Shown here in pieces: positions 31,363 through 38,816 of a stretch of 40,430 nt of DNA; the first letter of the stretch is position 1, and the number at the start of each line of letters is the position of its first letter. The position numbers and the translations under genes were made by a program. The DNA comes from Prauserella aidingensis (GTDB taxonomy: Bacteria; Actinomycetota; Actinomycetes; Mycobacteriales; Pseudonocardiaceae), in contig NZ_JAMTCN010000035.1 of the NCBI RefSeq assembly GCF_024171865.1, positions 1 to 40,430 on the forward strand, given 5' to 3'. Under the pieces are notes generated by a model. It saw only the letters and a list, made by a program, of their open reading frames with translations. It made no database searches and was not told where the DNA came from.

Positions 31363-32154
31363 GTGAGCGACGTGGTGAACACCCCCGGTGACCCGGACGA
31401 GAACGAACATCCATCCGAAGCGTTCCGCGGGCCCATCGTGCTGCGGCGCGAGCAGAAGACCGGCCCCGGCTCGACCACCGATCAGCGCCTGCTCGACTCG
31501 CGCGGGCCGAGCGACTGGGTGCACACCGACCCGTGGCGGGTGCTGCGGATCCAGGCGGAGTTCGTCGAGGGCTTCGGCGCGCTCGCCGAGGTGCCGCGCG
31601 CCGTGACGGTGTTCGGCTCCGCGCGCACGGACCGCGAGTCGCCGGAGTACGCCGCGGGCGTGGAGATCGGTGCGCAACTGGCGCGGGCCGGGTTCGCCGC
31701 GATCACCGGCGGTGGCCCCGGCGCGATGGAGGCCGTCAACCGCGGCGCGTCGGAGGCCGGTGGCCTGTCGATCGGCCTGGGTATCGAGCTGCCGTTCGAG
31801 CAGGGCCTGAACCCGTGGGTCGACCTCGGTGTCAACTTCCGGTACTTCTTCGCCCGGAAGACGATGTTCATCAAGTATTCGCAGGCGTTCATCTGTCTGC
31901 CCGGCGGGTTCGGCACCCTGGACGAACTGTTCGAGGCGCTGACGCTGGTGCAGACGAAGAAGGTCACGAAGTTCCCCGTGGTGCTGTTCGGCAGCGACTA
32001 CTGGGGCGGGCTGTACAACTGGATCCGCGACACCGTGCTCGGCAGTGGCAAGATCGGCGACCACGACGCCGATCTGCTCTACCTCACCGACGACGTCGAC
32101 GACGCCGTGAAGGTCGTGCAGGACTCGTACCAGGCTTGGGAGGACACGCACTAG
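31363..32154 (+). CDS. LOG-family (TIGR00730) Rossmann-fold protein, longer type
   Basis: A 263-aa protein of the LOG/lysine-decarboxylase-like family. A polar N-terminal extension of about 50 residues (GDPDENEHPSEAFRGPIVLRR) precedes VTVFGSARTDRESPEY, the nucleotide loop ITGGGPGAMEAVNRGASEAGG and the family signature PGGFGTLDELFEALT. Members hydrolyse nucleoside 5'-monophosphates to base and ribose 5-phosphate; substrate choice of this long form is not known. GTG 31363 has TAGGCT 7 nt upstream. Its stop overlaps the start of a second, shorter LOG gene by one base. Confidence 0.9.
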   Translation: MSDVVNTPGDPDENEHPSEAFRGPIVLRREQKTGPGSTTDQRLLDSRGPSDWVHTDPWRVLRIQAEFVEGFGALAEVPRAVTVFGSARTDRESPEYAAGVEIGAQLARAGFAAITGGGPGAMEAVNRGASEAGGLSIGLGIELPFEQGLNPWVDLGVNFRYFFARKTMFIKYSQAFICLPGGFGTLDELFEALTLVQTKKVTKFPVVLFGSDYWGGLYNWIRDTVLGSGKIGDHDADLLYLTDDVDDAVKVVQDSYQAWEDTH

Positions 32155-32726
32155 TGCTGCGGCGGATCTGTGTTTTCTGCGGCTCGTCGGCAGGCGACGA
32201 CCCGGTGTACACCGAGGTCGCGTCGGCGGTCGGCAAGTTGCTGGCCTGCCGGGGGATCGGGCTCGTCTACGGCGGCGGTGACGTCGGGCTGATGGGCACG
32301 GTGGCCGACGCCGCCCTCGCGGCGGGCGGCGAGGTGATCGGCGTGATCCCCGAGCACCTCGTGCGCGCCGAGGTGGCGCACCACGGCGTCACCGAGCTGC
32401 GGATCGTCGAGGACATGCACGAGCGGAAGGCCACGATGGCCTCGCTGTCGGACGCGTTCCTCGCGTTGCCGGGCGGTATCGGCACGTTGGAGGAGCTGTT
32501 CGAGATCTGGACGTGGGCCCAGCTCGGGCTGCACGCGAAACCGGTCGGCATCGTCGACGTCGCCGGTTTCTACGTCAAACTCGGCGAATTCCTCGACCAC
32601 ATGGTGGATTCCGGCTTCCTCAACACCCCGAGTCGCGAACTGGTGCGGCTCGACGCCGACCCGGAGAAACTCCTCGACTCCTTCTCCCGGCACTCCGGGG
32701 TCGCCGTCGACAAGTGGGACGTCTGA
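32154..32726 (+). CDS. LOG-family cytokinin riboside 5'-monophosphate phosphoribohydrolase
   Basis: A 190-aa compact LOG protein resembling Rv1205. It begins RRICVFCGSSAGDDPVYTE, has VYGGGDVGLMGTVADAAL, GVIPEHLV, HERKATMASLSDAFLALPGGIGTLEELFEIWTWAQLG (PGGxGTxxE active-site signature with the catalytic Arg/Glu) and ends VAVDKWDV. It would release a free cytokinin-type base from the nucleotide. GTG 32154 shares one base with the upstream stop, so the two LOG genes are coupled. It converges on the PlsC-like gene. Confidence 0.92.
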   Translation: MLRRICVFCGSSAGDDPVYTEVASAVGKLLACRGIGLVYGGGDVGLMGTVADAALAAGGEVIGVIPEHLVRAEVAHHGVTELRIVEDMHERKATMASLSDAFLALPGGIGTLEELFEIWTWAQLGLHAKPVGIVDVAGFYVKLGEFLDHMVDSGFLNTPSRELVRLDADPEKLLDSFSRHSGVAVDKWDV

Positions 32727-32800
32727 CCGGCTTTCGCCCGTGACGGCGCGTCGGCGAGGCCGGTCGCCCGGCGATGTACGCGTGCGGGCCACGCGGTGGG

Positions 32801-33475
32801 TCAGGCGGCGTCGCCCTCCGGGCGCTTGTGATAGGCGTCGACGTACTCCTGGCCGGACAGCTCGAGGATCGAGTACATGACCTCGTCGGTGACGGCGCGG
32901 CGGATCGGCGGCGAGGCGGCGAGCCCGTCGTAGCGGGAGAAGTCGAGCGGTTCGCCGAACCGGACCGTGACCTGCGCGGGCCGCGGGAGCTTCTTCCCGA
33001 CGGGGAGCAGGTTCTCGGTGCCGGACACGGCGACCGGTACGACCGGTGCGCGGGTGGCGAGCGCCAATGCGGCGACGCCGGTGTGCCCGCGGTGCAGCTT
33101 GCCGTCGAGGGAACGGGTTCCCTCCGGGTAGATGCCGAACGCGCCGCCGGAGTCGAGCACCTTCTGCGCGGCACCGAGCGCGGCGAGACCGGCTGCGGCG
33201 TTGCCACGCTCCACCGGTACGTACCCCAGCGCCGACAGGAACGCCGAGCGCAGCCGGTCCTTCGGGCTGGTGCCCTCGAAGTACTCGGCCTTGCCCAGGA
33301 AGGCCACGGGACGCGGCGCGACGAACGGGATCACGGCCGTGTCGATGGCCGAGCGGTGGTTCGACGCGAAGATCACCGGGCCGTCGGGCGGCACGTTCTC
33401 GGTGCCGCGGACGTCCGGCCGCCACAACATCCTGGCAAGAGGGGCGACTCCGCGGCGGATCAACAGGTGCAGCAC
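32801..33475 (-). CDS. 1-acyl-sn-glycerol-3-phosphate acyltransferase (PlsC-like)
   Basis: A 224-aa membrane-associated acyltransferase for phospholipid synthesis or lipid remodelling. The catalytic H-x4-D is NHRSAID (His40, Asp45), followed by FLGKAEYFE, the substrate-phosphate motif YPEGTRS and the VPVAVSGTENLLP block. The first 18 residues are hydrophobic and basic (MLHLLIRRGVAPLARML) and would dock at the membrane. Start is GTG 33475. It is divergent from the small membrane-anchored gene at 33553. Confidence 0.9.
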   Translation of the reverse strand: MLHLLIRRGVAPLARMLWRPDVRGTENVPPDGPVIFASNHRSAIDTAVIPFVAPRPVAFLGKAEYFEGTSPKDRLRSAFLSALGYVPVERGNAAAGLAALGAAQKVLDSGGAFGIYPEGTRSLDGKLHRGHTGVAALALATRAPVVPVAVSGTENLLPVGKKLPRPAQVTVRFGEPLDFSRYDGLAASPPIRRAVTDEVMYSILELSGQEYVDAYHKRPEGDAA

Positions 33476-33552
33476 GCGTCCAGCATCTCACGGCGCGGCA
33501 AACCGGTGTGACGTCCGCGCGAGCGATGGGGGGCCTGTGCCACGATCGGGGT

Positions 33553-34107
33553 GTGACCACCGCGCTCATCTACCTGCTCGTCATGCTGCTCGTGGCGGCG
33601 GTCGTGTTCCTGCTCGCCGCGCTCGTGTTCGGCCGTGGTGAGCAGCTCGCGCCGCTCGCGCAGGGTGCGTCGCCGACGCGACTGCCCGCCGAGGACATCA
33701 CCGGTGACGACGTGGCGGCGGTGAAGTTCCAGCTCACCGCCCGCGGCTATAAGATGTCCGAGGTGGACTGGGTGATCGCCCGCCTCGGTGGTGAGATCGA
33801 CAGCCTGCGCGGGCGGATCGCCGAGCTGGAGACCGAGCTCGACGCGCGCGCGGCCCGTGCCGAGCGGGGCGGCGAACACCCCGGCGAGGGGGACGGCGAC
33901 GTGGAACGGGGCGGCGCGGTGGAAGGCCTCGGCGTGTCGGGCGACACCGGCACGGCGGGCAGGAACGGGGCACACGGCGTGACCAGGGCACACGGCGCGG
34001 AGAGCGCACCGGGTGTGGAGAGCGCACCGGGTGTGGACGGGGTGCAGGACGTGGGCAGGGCGCAGGGCATGGGCCGGGTGCAGGGCATGGGCAGGGTGCA
34101 GCGGTGA
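33553..34107 (+). CDS. membrane-anchored DivIVA-domain-like protein
   Basis: A 184-aa protein. Residues 2-28 are one transmembrane helix (TALIYLLVMLLVAAVVFLLAALVF). Residues 45-100 read LPAEDITGDDVAAVKFQLTARGYKMSEVDWVIARLGGEIDSLRGRIAELETELDA, which resembles the short DivIVA-like motif followed by a coiled coil. The rest is a disordered Gly/Glu/Ala-rich tail made by near-exact DNA repeats. A role at the cell pole or septum is only suggested by the motif. The GTG start has a CACGAT box 6 nt upstream. It overlaps tag by 4 nt (GTGA), the same pairing as Rv1209-tagA in mycobacteria. Confidence 0.8.
   Translation: MTTALIYLLVMLLVAAVVFLLAALVFGRGEQLAPLAQGASPTRLPAEDITGDDVAAVKFQLTARGYKMSEVDWVIARLGGEIDSLRGRIAELETELDARAARAERGGEHPGEGDGDVERGGAVEGLGVSGDTGTAGRNGAHGVTRAHGAESAPGVESAPGVDGVQDVGRAQGMGRVQGMGRVQR
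34000..34104. repeat. in-frame 18-bp repeats in the tail of the DivIVA-like gene
   Basis: Two exact 18-bp copies begin near 34001 and 34019 (encoding ESAPGV twice). A second set with GGGCAGGGTGCAGGGC-like units follows (encoding GRAQGM, GRVQGM, GRVQR). Confidence 0.7.
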
Positions 34108-34712
34108 CGACGGGCGAGGGCGAACGGGTCGTGACCGGCACGGACGAGCTGACCGGCGCCGACGGCGTGGCCCGTTGTTCGTGGGGCAACAGTGCGCCCG
34201 ACTACGCGGAGTACCACGACACCGAGTGGGGCGTCCCGTTGCGCGGGGAGACGGCGCTGTTCGAACGGCTGTCGCTCGAGGCGTTCCAGTCCGGTCTGTC
34301 GTGGCTGACGATCCTGCGCAAGCGGGAGGCGTTCCGTGACGCGTTCGCCGGTTTCGACCCGCGCGCCGTCGCGGCGTTCACCGACGACGACGTCGCCCGG
34401 TTGCTCGCCGACGCGCGGATCGTCCGCAACCGTGCGAAGGTCCACGCCACGATCGGCAACGCGCGCGCGATCGCCGAGCTGGACACCCCGCTGGACGACC
34501 TGCTGTGGTCGTTCGCCCCGGAGCCTCGCGACTCCCGCGGCCGTCCCGCGACGATGGCCGACGTGCCCGCGGTGACCCCCGAGTCGACCGCGATGGCGAA
34601 GGCGTTGAAGAAGCGCGGGTTCACGTTCGTCGGGCCGACGACCTGCTACGCGATGATGCAGGCCACGGGCATGGTCGACGATCACGTCGCCGGCTGCCAC
34701 CGCGCGGTGTGA
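34104..34712 (+). CDS. tag: DNA-3-methyladenine glycosylase I
   Basis: A 202-aa Tag enzyme that excises 3-methyladenine from DNA. The zinc-binding residues fit E. coli Tag spacing: Cys25-x12-His38 and His194-x3-Cys198. The signature YHDTEWGVPL contains the active-site Glu41; SLEAFQSGLSWLTILRKREAFRDAF and the C-terminal KKRGFTFVGPTTCYAMMQATGMVDDH follow. The first 20 residues are extra relative to E. coli. GTG 34104 overlaps the upstream gene by 4 nt. With the HhH-GPD enzyme at 14152 the window has two alkylation-repair glycosylases. Confidence 0.95.
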   Translation: MTTGEGERVVTGTDELTGADGVARCSWGNSAPDYAEYHDTEWGVPLRGETALFERLSLEAFQSGLSWLTILRKREAFRDAFAGFDPRAVAAFTDDDVARLLADARIVRNRAKVHATIGNARAIAELDTPLDDLLWSFAPEPRDSRGRPATMADVPAVTPESTAMAKALKKRGFTFVGPTTCYAMMQATGMVDDHVAGCHRAV

Positions 34713-34796
34713 CCGGGGGCCGACCGGTCGCGCGCCCGTAGGCGGCACGGTCACGACTCCGCACGGTCACGCGCCGGGCCCGACGAGATGGCCGCC

Positions 34797-34940
34797 TCCC
34801 CGGAATTCGCAACACGATCCCCGGGATCCGCAACACGAGCCCCGGGATCCGCAACACGGGCGCCGGAACCCGCAACACGGTCCCGTCGATCTGCAACACG
34901 GGCGCTGCAACCCGCGACGCGGCCCTGCCTGCGACGCGGG
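34797..34940 (-). repeat. 21-bp tandem array A8 (6 units plus degenerate)
   Basis: AACAC cores at 34811, 34832, 34853, 34874 and 34895, then GACGC at 34916, all 21 bp apart, and a diverged GACGC at 34933. It is in minus orientation, in the 3' flank of the minus-strand enoyl-CoA hydratase gene (stop 34979) and convergent with tag. Here the gene-proximal units are the more diverged ones. Confidence 0.9.
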
Positions 34941-34978
34941 GTCGGGGTGTCCGGCCCCGCGTCGCGGGTGGGGAGGCG

Positions 34979-35782
34979 CTACTTGCCGGTGAAGACGGGC
35001 TTGCGCTTGTTGACGAACGCGTCGACGGCCTCGGCGTGGTCGGCGGTGCCGCCGAGCACGGTCTGCGCCGAGCCCTCGGCGGCGAGCGCGTCCGAGAGGG
35101 TGCTCTCGGCGGCCGTCGCGAGGGTCGACTTGATCTTCGCGTAGGCGACTGTCGGGCCCGCGGCCAGCTTGAGGGCGACCTCGTGGACCCGGCTCGCCAG
35201 TTCGTCGTCGGCGACGACCTCGCCGACCAGCCCGATGCGCAACGCCTCCGTGGAGTCGACCGTGCGGGCCAGCATCATCAGCTCCTGCGCTCGGCCGTAG
35301 CCGACCAGGCGCTGCAACGTCCACGACGCGCCGCTGTCCGGTCCGAGCCCGACGTTCGCGAACGCCATGAGGAAGTTCGCCGACCCGGCCGCGATCCGCA
35401 GATCGGAGGCGTACGCCAGCGCCGCGCCCGCGCCCGCCGCCGGTCCGTTCACGCCTGCGATCACGGGCTTGGCCATGCCGGTGATCGTCTCGATGATCGG
35501 GTTGTAGTGCTCGGCGACCGTGCGCAACGGGGCGTCGTCGCCGGACTGCAGCAGGCCGACGTGTTCCTTCAGGTCCTGGCCCGCACAGAACGCCTTGCCC
35601 GCCCCGGTGAGCACCACCGCGCGCACCCCGTCGTCGTCGGCCGCCTCACGCAGCGCGGTCAGCAGGCGCTCCTTCAGCTCGACCGTCAGAGCGTTGTACG
35701 CCTGCGGACGGTTGAGTGTCAGCGTCCGCACGCCGGCGTCCTCGCCACTGTCGGTCACCTGCAGAACGTCGTCTGTCGTCAC
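34979..35782 (-). CDS. enoyl-CoA hydratase/isomerase family protein
   Basis: A 267-aa crotonase-fold enzyme. The oxyanion-hole segments are AFCAGQDLKEH and GVNGPAAGAGAALAYASDLRIAA. At the usual catalytic region it has FANVGLGPDSGASWTLQRLVG, with Asp in GPDSG, as in PaaG-type isomerases, rather than the two glutamates of a classic hydratase. It then shows AQELMMLARTVDSTEALRIGLVGEVV. It may act as a delta-isomerase or in phenylacetate-type degradation. GTG 35782 is preceded by GGAGGG. It stands alone; array A8 follows it. Confidence 0.88.
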   Translation of the reverse strand: MTTDDVLQVTDSGEDAGVRTLTLNRPQAYNALTVELKERLLTALREAADDDGVRAVVLTGAGKAFCAGQDLKEHVGLLQSGDDAPLRTVAEHYNPIIETITGMAKPVIAGVNGPAAGAGAALAYASDLRIAAGSANFLMAFANVGLGPDSGASWTLQRLVGYGRAQELMMLARTVDSTEALRIGLVGEVVADDELASRVHEVALKLAAGPTVAYAKIKSTLATAAESTLSDALAAEGSAQTVLGGTADHAEAVDAFVNKRKPVFTGK

Positions 35783-35862
35783 GGGAAAGCCCTCCGAATC
35801 GTCGTGTCGGCCGCGAGTCTGTCAGTCCTGTGAAGCGCATACCAGCGCCTATGCTCCGGCGC

Positions 35863-35868
35863 TAAGAT
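35863..35868 (+). promoter_or_regulatory. possible -10 box for the DUF3117 gene
   Basis: TAAGAT about 115 nt upstream of ATG 35983. The long leader would contain the possible 29-codon open frame 35906-35995. Confidence 0.35.
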
Positions 35869-35982
35869 CGGTCCGCCGTTCGCCGCAAACTGTCTATGGG
35901 GGACAATGGTGGGTGAGGTGCTTGACCCGGAGCATGACGCGAACGCGAGCCGGGTGCTGGCTGAAGATGGAGGGAGCACGCT

Positions 35983-36150
35983 ATGGCGGCCATGAAGCCC
36001 CGGACCGGAGATGGTCCCCTCGAGGTTGCTAAGGAGGGACGGGGCCTCGTGATGCGTGTACCGCTGGAAGGCGGCGGGCGCCTCGTCGTCGAGCTGACGG
36101 CCGAGGAGGCCAAGGACCTCGGCGCGGCCCTTCAGGAGGCCACGAGCTAG
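35983..36150 (+). CDS. DUF3117 small protein (Rv1211-like)
   Basis: A 55-aa protein, strongly conserved in actinobacteria and of unknown function. It begins MAAMKPRTGDGPLEVAKEG and continues RGLVMRVPLEGGGRLVVELTAEEAKDLG, a small beta-hairpin pair then helix. GGAGGGAG precedes the ATG at good spacing. It lies downstream of tag, as Rv1211 does in M. tuberculosis, which supports the call. It is too short for most length cut-offs. A 29-codon open frame overlaps its start. Confidence 0.9.
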   Translation: MAAMKPRTGDGPLEVAKEGRGLVMRVPLEGGGRLVVELTAEEAKDLGAALQEATS

Positions 36151-36235
36151 TCCGCCGTTTCCCGTTGTCCCCACCGCCGGTCGGGCGGTTGCCCGAGCCC
36201 GACCGGCTGATCTTCTTGTGCCTGGAGGGTCTCAC

Positions 36236-37753
36236 ATGGCGCGTGCCGTCCTGCCGCCCGTACCGAGTCCGATCGTCGAGGTGGAGGCAGGCGGTGCCGC
36301 CCGGCGGGGTGAGCGCCTCGCCGTCGTCCACGCCGGCCCCGACGCGCTGGCCGAGGCCGGGTCGCCGCACGCCGAAACGGCCGCGGACATGCAGGTCACG
36401 GGGAAGTCGGGCGAGGTCGTCGACGTCCCGGTGAAGGCCCTCGGCGGTACGCCGGGCGCGGAGACCGGCGACGGCGCGGTGCCGACGTGGTTCGTCGGCA
36501 TCGGTGACGGCGAACCCGCGCAGTACCGGTCTGCCGGCGCGGGGCTGGTGAGGGCCGCCTGCGCCCTGGCCGAGGCCGAGGCCGACGCGGGCAGGCGCGT
36601 GCCGACCCAGGTGGCGGTGCGGTTGCCCGCCGGGGTCGACGCCGAGCAGGCCGCCGCGTTCACGACGGGGGTCGTGCTGGGCGCCTACCGCTTCCGCGTG
36701 ACGGGGGAGAAACCGAAGCCGGCCGTCACCGCGGTGCGCTTCGACGGCGAGCCCGACGACGAGGTGGCCGCCGCCGTCGCCCGCGCCCGTGAGGTGGCCG
36801 CGGCGTCCGCGCTGGCGCGCGACCTGGCCAACGCCCCGTCCAACGTCAAGAACCCGGCCTGGCTGGCGGACGTGGCCGCCCGCGTCGCCGAACAGACCCG
36901 CGGCCTGACCGCGACCGTCCGCGAGGAGACGTGGCTCGCGGAGCAGAACTTCGGCGGGATGCTCGCCGTGGGCGGAGGTTCGGCCAGCCCGCCGCGGCTC
37001 ATCGAGCTCGCCTACCGGCCGCGTGGTGCGACGGCGCACCTGTTGCTGGTGGGCAAGGGCATCACCTTCGACACCGGTGGCATCTCGATCAAACCGGCCG
37101 CGGGCATGCACCTGATGCGCACCGACATGGCGGCGGGCGGGGCGGTCATCGCCGCCATGCGCGCCATCGCCGCGCTGCGTCTGCCGGTGAAGGTCACCGC
37201 GCTCGTGCCGTCGGCCGAGAACCACGTGTCCGGCTCGGCCTACCGGCCCGGTGACATCGTGCGCCACTACGGCGGCCGCACCAGCGAGGTCGGCAACACC
37301 GACGCCGAGGGTCGCATGGTGCTCGCCGACGCGCTCGGTTACGGCATCCAGCGCTTCCGCCCCGACGCGGTCGTCGACGTCGCGACGCTCACCGGCGCCA
37401 TGAAGGTCGCGTTGGGCCTGCGTACCGGCGGCGTGTTCGCCACCGACGACGCGCTGGCCGAGAGCGTGTGCGCGGCCGGCGACCGGGCGGGGGAGCAGTG
37501 GTGGCGGATGCCGTTGCTCGAGGACCACATGGGCGACGTGCGCAGCGAGATCGCCGACGTCAAGCAGGCCGCCCCCGGTCCGGGCGGGGTCACGGCGGCG
37601 CTGTTCCTGCGTGAGTTCGCGGGCGGGCTGCCGTGGGCGCACCTGGACATCGCGGGGCCTGCGCGGGCGGAGAAGACCTACGACGAGGTCGTGCCCGGCG
37701 GTACCGGGTTCGGCGCCCGGACGCTCGTCGAGCTCGCCGCGTCCTACTCGTGA
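36236..37753 (+). CDS. pepA: leucyl aminopeptidase (M17 family)
   Basis: A 505-aa cytosolic cytosol-aminopeptidase that removes N-terminal residues, usually as a hexamer with two metal ions per subunit. The N-terminal third is a variable macro-like domain. The catalytic domain contains LANAPSNVKNPAWLADV, VGKGITFDTGGISIKPAAGMHLMRTDMAAGG (Lys and Asp ligands), AENHVSGSAYRPGDIV and the M17 signature NTDAEGRMVLADAL with the Asp/Glu ligands and Arg. ATG 36236 has GGAGGG 8 nt upstream. The stop codon at 37751-37753 lies inside the first partial unit of a 16-bp repeat. Confidence 0.95.
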   Translation: MARAVLPPVPSPIVEVEAGGAARRGERLAVVHAGPDALAEAGSPHAETAADMQVTGKSGEVVDVPVKALGGTPGAETGDGAVPTWFVGIGDGEPAQYRSAGAGLVRAACALAEAEADAGRRVPTQVAVRLPAGVDAEQAAAFTTGVVLGAYRFRVTGEKPKPAVTAVRFDGEPDDEVAAAVARAREVAAASALARDLANAPSNVKNPAWLADVAARVAEQTRGLTATVREETWLAEQNFGGMLAVGGGSASPPRLIELAYRPRGATAHLLLVGKGITFDTGGISIKPAAGMHLMRTDMAAGGAVIAAMRAIAALRLPVKVTALVPSAENHVSGSAYRPGDIVRHYGGRTSEVGNTDAEGRMVLADALGYGIQRFRPDAVVDVATLTGAMKVALGLRTGGVFATDDALAESVCAAGDRAGEQWWRMPLLEDHMGDVRSEIADVKQAAPGPGGVTAALFLREFAGGLPWAHLDIAGPARAEKTYDEVVPGGTGFGARTLVELAASYS

Positions 37754-37808
37754 GCCGTCGTACTCGTGAGCCGTCGTACTCCTGAGCCGTCGTACTGCTG
37801 AGTCGTCC
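37742..37808. repeat. 16-bp tandem repeat with a stop codon per unit
   Basis: Three units of GCCGTCGTACTCGTGA (with TCCTGA and TGCTGA variants) start at 37754, 37770 and 37786, preceded by a partial unit that supplies the pepA stop and followed by a degenerate GTCGTCCTA. Each unit contains TGA. As 16 is not a multiple of 3, the repeats put stops in all three frames. Confidence 0.8.
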
Positions 37809-38752
37809 TAGCCGGGAACGTGCCCGCCGTGGGCGGCGGGAGGCAGGGGCGCGCGGCCGCGGACGTGGTCCCGGAAGGCCGCCACGACGGGTGGCAGCGG
37901 GCGGTCGCCGTGCCACGACAGGCCGACGGTCCTGGTCACCCGGGGCCGTAACGGCACCTCGGCGACACCTGCCGGGCTGCCCGGCTCGAACTTCGGCAGC
38001 AGGGTGACGCCGAGTCCCGACGCGACGAGCCCGCGCACGGTCTCCGACTCCTGGCCTTCGAACGCCACGACCGGAGCGAACCCCTCCCGCGCGCACAGGT
38101 CGTCGGTGATCTGGCGCAGGCCGTAACCGTGCTCGAGCATCACGAACACCTCGTGTTCGAGCTCGGCCAGGGAGACGTGCGACCTGCCCGCGAGGCGGTG
38201 TCCCTGCGGCACGGCGACGAACAGCTCCTGCTCGGTCAGCGGCAGCGAGTCGAGGCCGGGGCCGTCGGCGGGCGGTGCGACCAGCGCGAGGTCCAGCTCA
38301 CCGGAGGCGAGCCTGCCGACGATGTCCTGCCGGGACCCCTGGACCAGCGTGAACCGGGTGTGCGGGCGCAGCCTGCGGAATTCGCTCACCAGGCCCGGCA
38401 CCAGGGAACGGCCGAGCAGGTGCAGGAAGCCGAGCGTGATGTGGCCGCGCTGCGGGTCGACCTCCTCGCGCAGTCTGCGGACGCCGTGGGTCAGCTCGTC
38501 CTGGGCGCGTTCGGCGGCGTCGGCGAGCAGCGTGCCCGCCCGGGTGAGCCGGATACCGCGGCCGTCCGGTTCGGTCACGGGGGTGCCCAGCAGGTCGCTC
38601 AGCGCCGCCAGCCGCCTGCTCGCCGTGGGCTGCGGCACGCCCAGCTCGGCGGCCGCACGGGTGAGGTTCCCGGTGACCTTCAGCACCCGCAGCAGCGCCA
38701 CCTGGGGTGCCAGTTCGGCCGTGACCCGCGCATCCTCGGACTCATGCATCAC
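37808..38752 (-). CDS. LysR-family transcriptional regulator
   Basis: A 314-aa LysR regulator. The N-terminal winged helix-turn-helix reads VALLRVLKVTGNLTRAAAELGVPQPTASRRLAALSDLLGTPV. The C-terminal periplasmic-binding-like effector domain begins near residue 100 (RGHITLGFLHLLGRSLVPGLVSEFRR) and has LDLALVAPPADG, FVAVPQGHRLAG and GLGVTLLPKFEPG. GTG 38752 or the next ATG codon can start it. It is divergent from an MFS gene with about 64 bp between, the usual LysR/YnfM-type efflux pair, so it probably activates that transporter upon binding a small ligand. Confidence 0.93.
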   Translation of the reverse strand: MMHESEDARVTAELAPQVALLRVLKVTGNLTRAAAELGVPQPTASRRLAALSDLLGTPVTEPDGRGIRLTRAGTLLADAAERAQDELTHGVRRLREEVDPQRGHITLGFLHLLGRSLVPGLVSEFRRLRPHTRFTLVQGSRQDIVGRLASGELDLALVAPPADGPGLDSLPLTEQELFVAVPQGHRLAGRSHVSLAELEHEVFVMLEHGYGLRQITDDLCAREGFAPVVAFEGQESETVRGLVASGLGVTLLPKFEPGSPAGVAEVPLRPRVTRTVGLSWHGDRPLPPVVAAFRDHVRGRAPLPPAAHGGHVPG

Positions 38753-38778
38753 AGCATTGATTGTCCGTCATGTGTGCA

Positions 38779-38808
38779 TTAGACGTATCGGTCAGGGGTA
38801 CTTAGCGT
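38779..38808 (+). promoter_or_regulatory. promoter of the MFS gene in the LysR-MFS intergenic region
   Basis: TTAGAC (38779-38784) and TAGCGT (38803-38808) are 18 bp apart; the -10 ends 8 nt before ATG 38817. A LysR-type T-n11-A site is expected upstream, but I could not pick one with certainty. Confidence 0.45.
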
Positions 38809-38816
38809 CGGAAACC

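Noticed and set aside
32727-32800. Terminator between the LOG and PlsC-like genes
   Set aside because: Only short, imperfect GC stems with no U tract were found, too weak to call.
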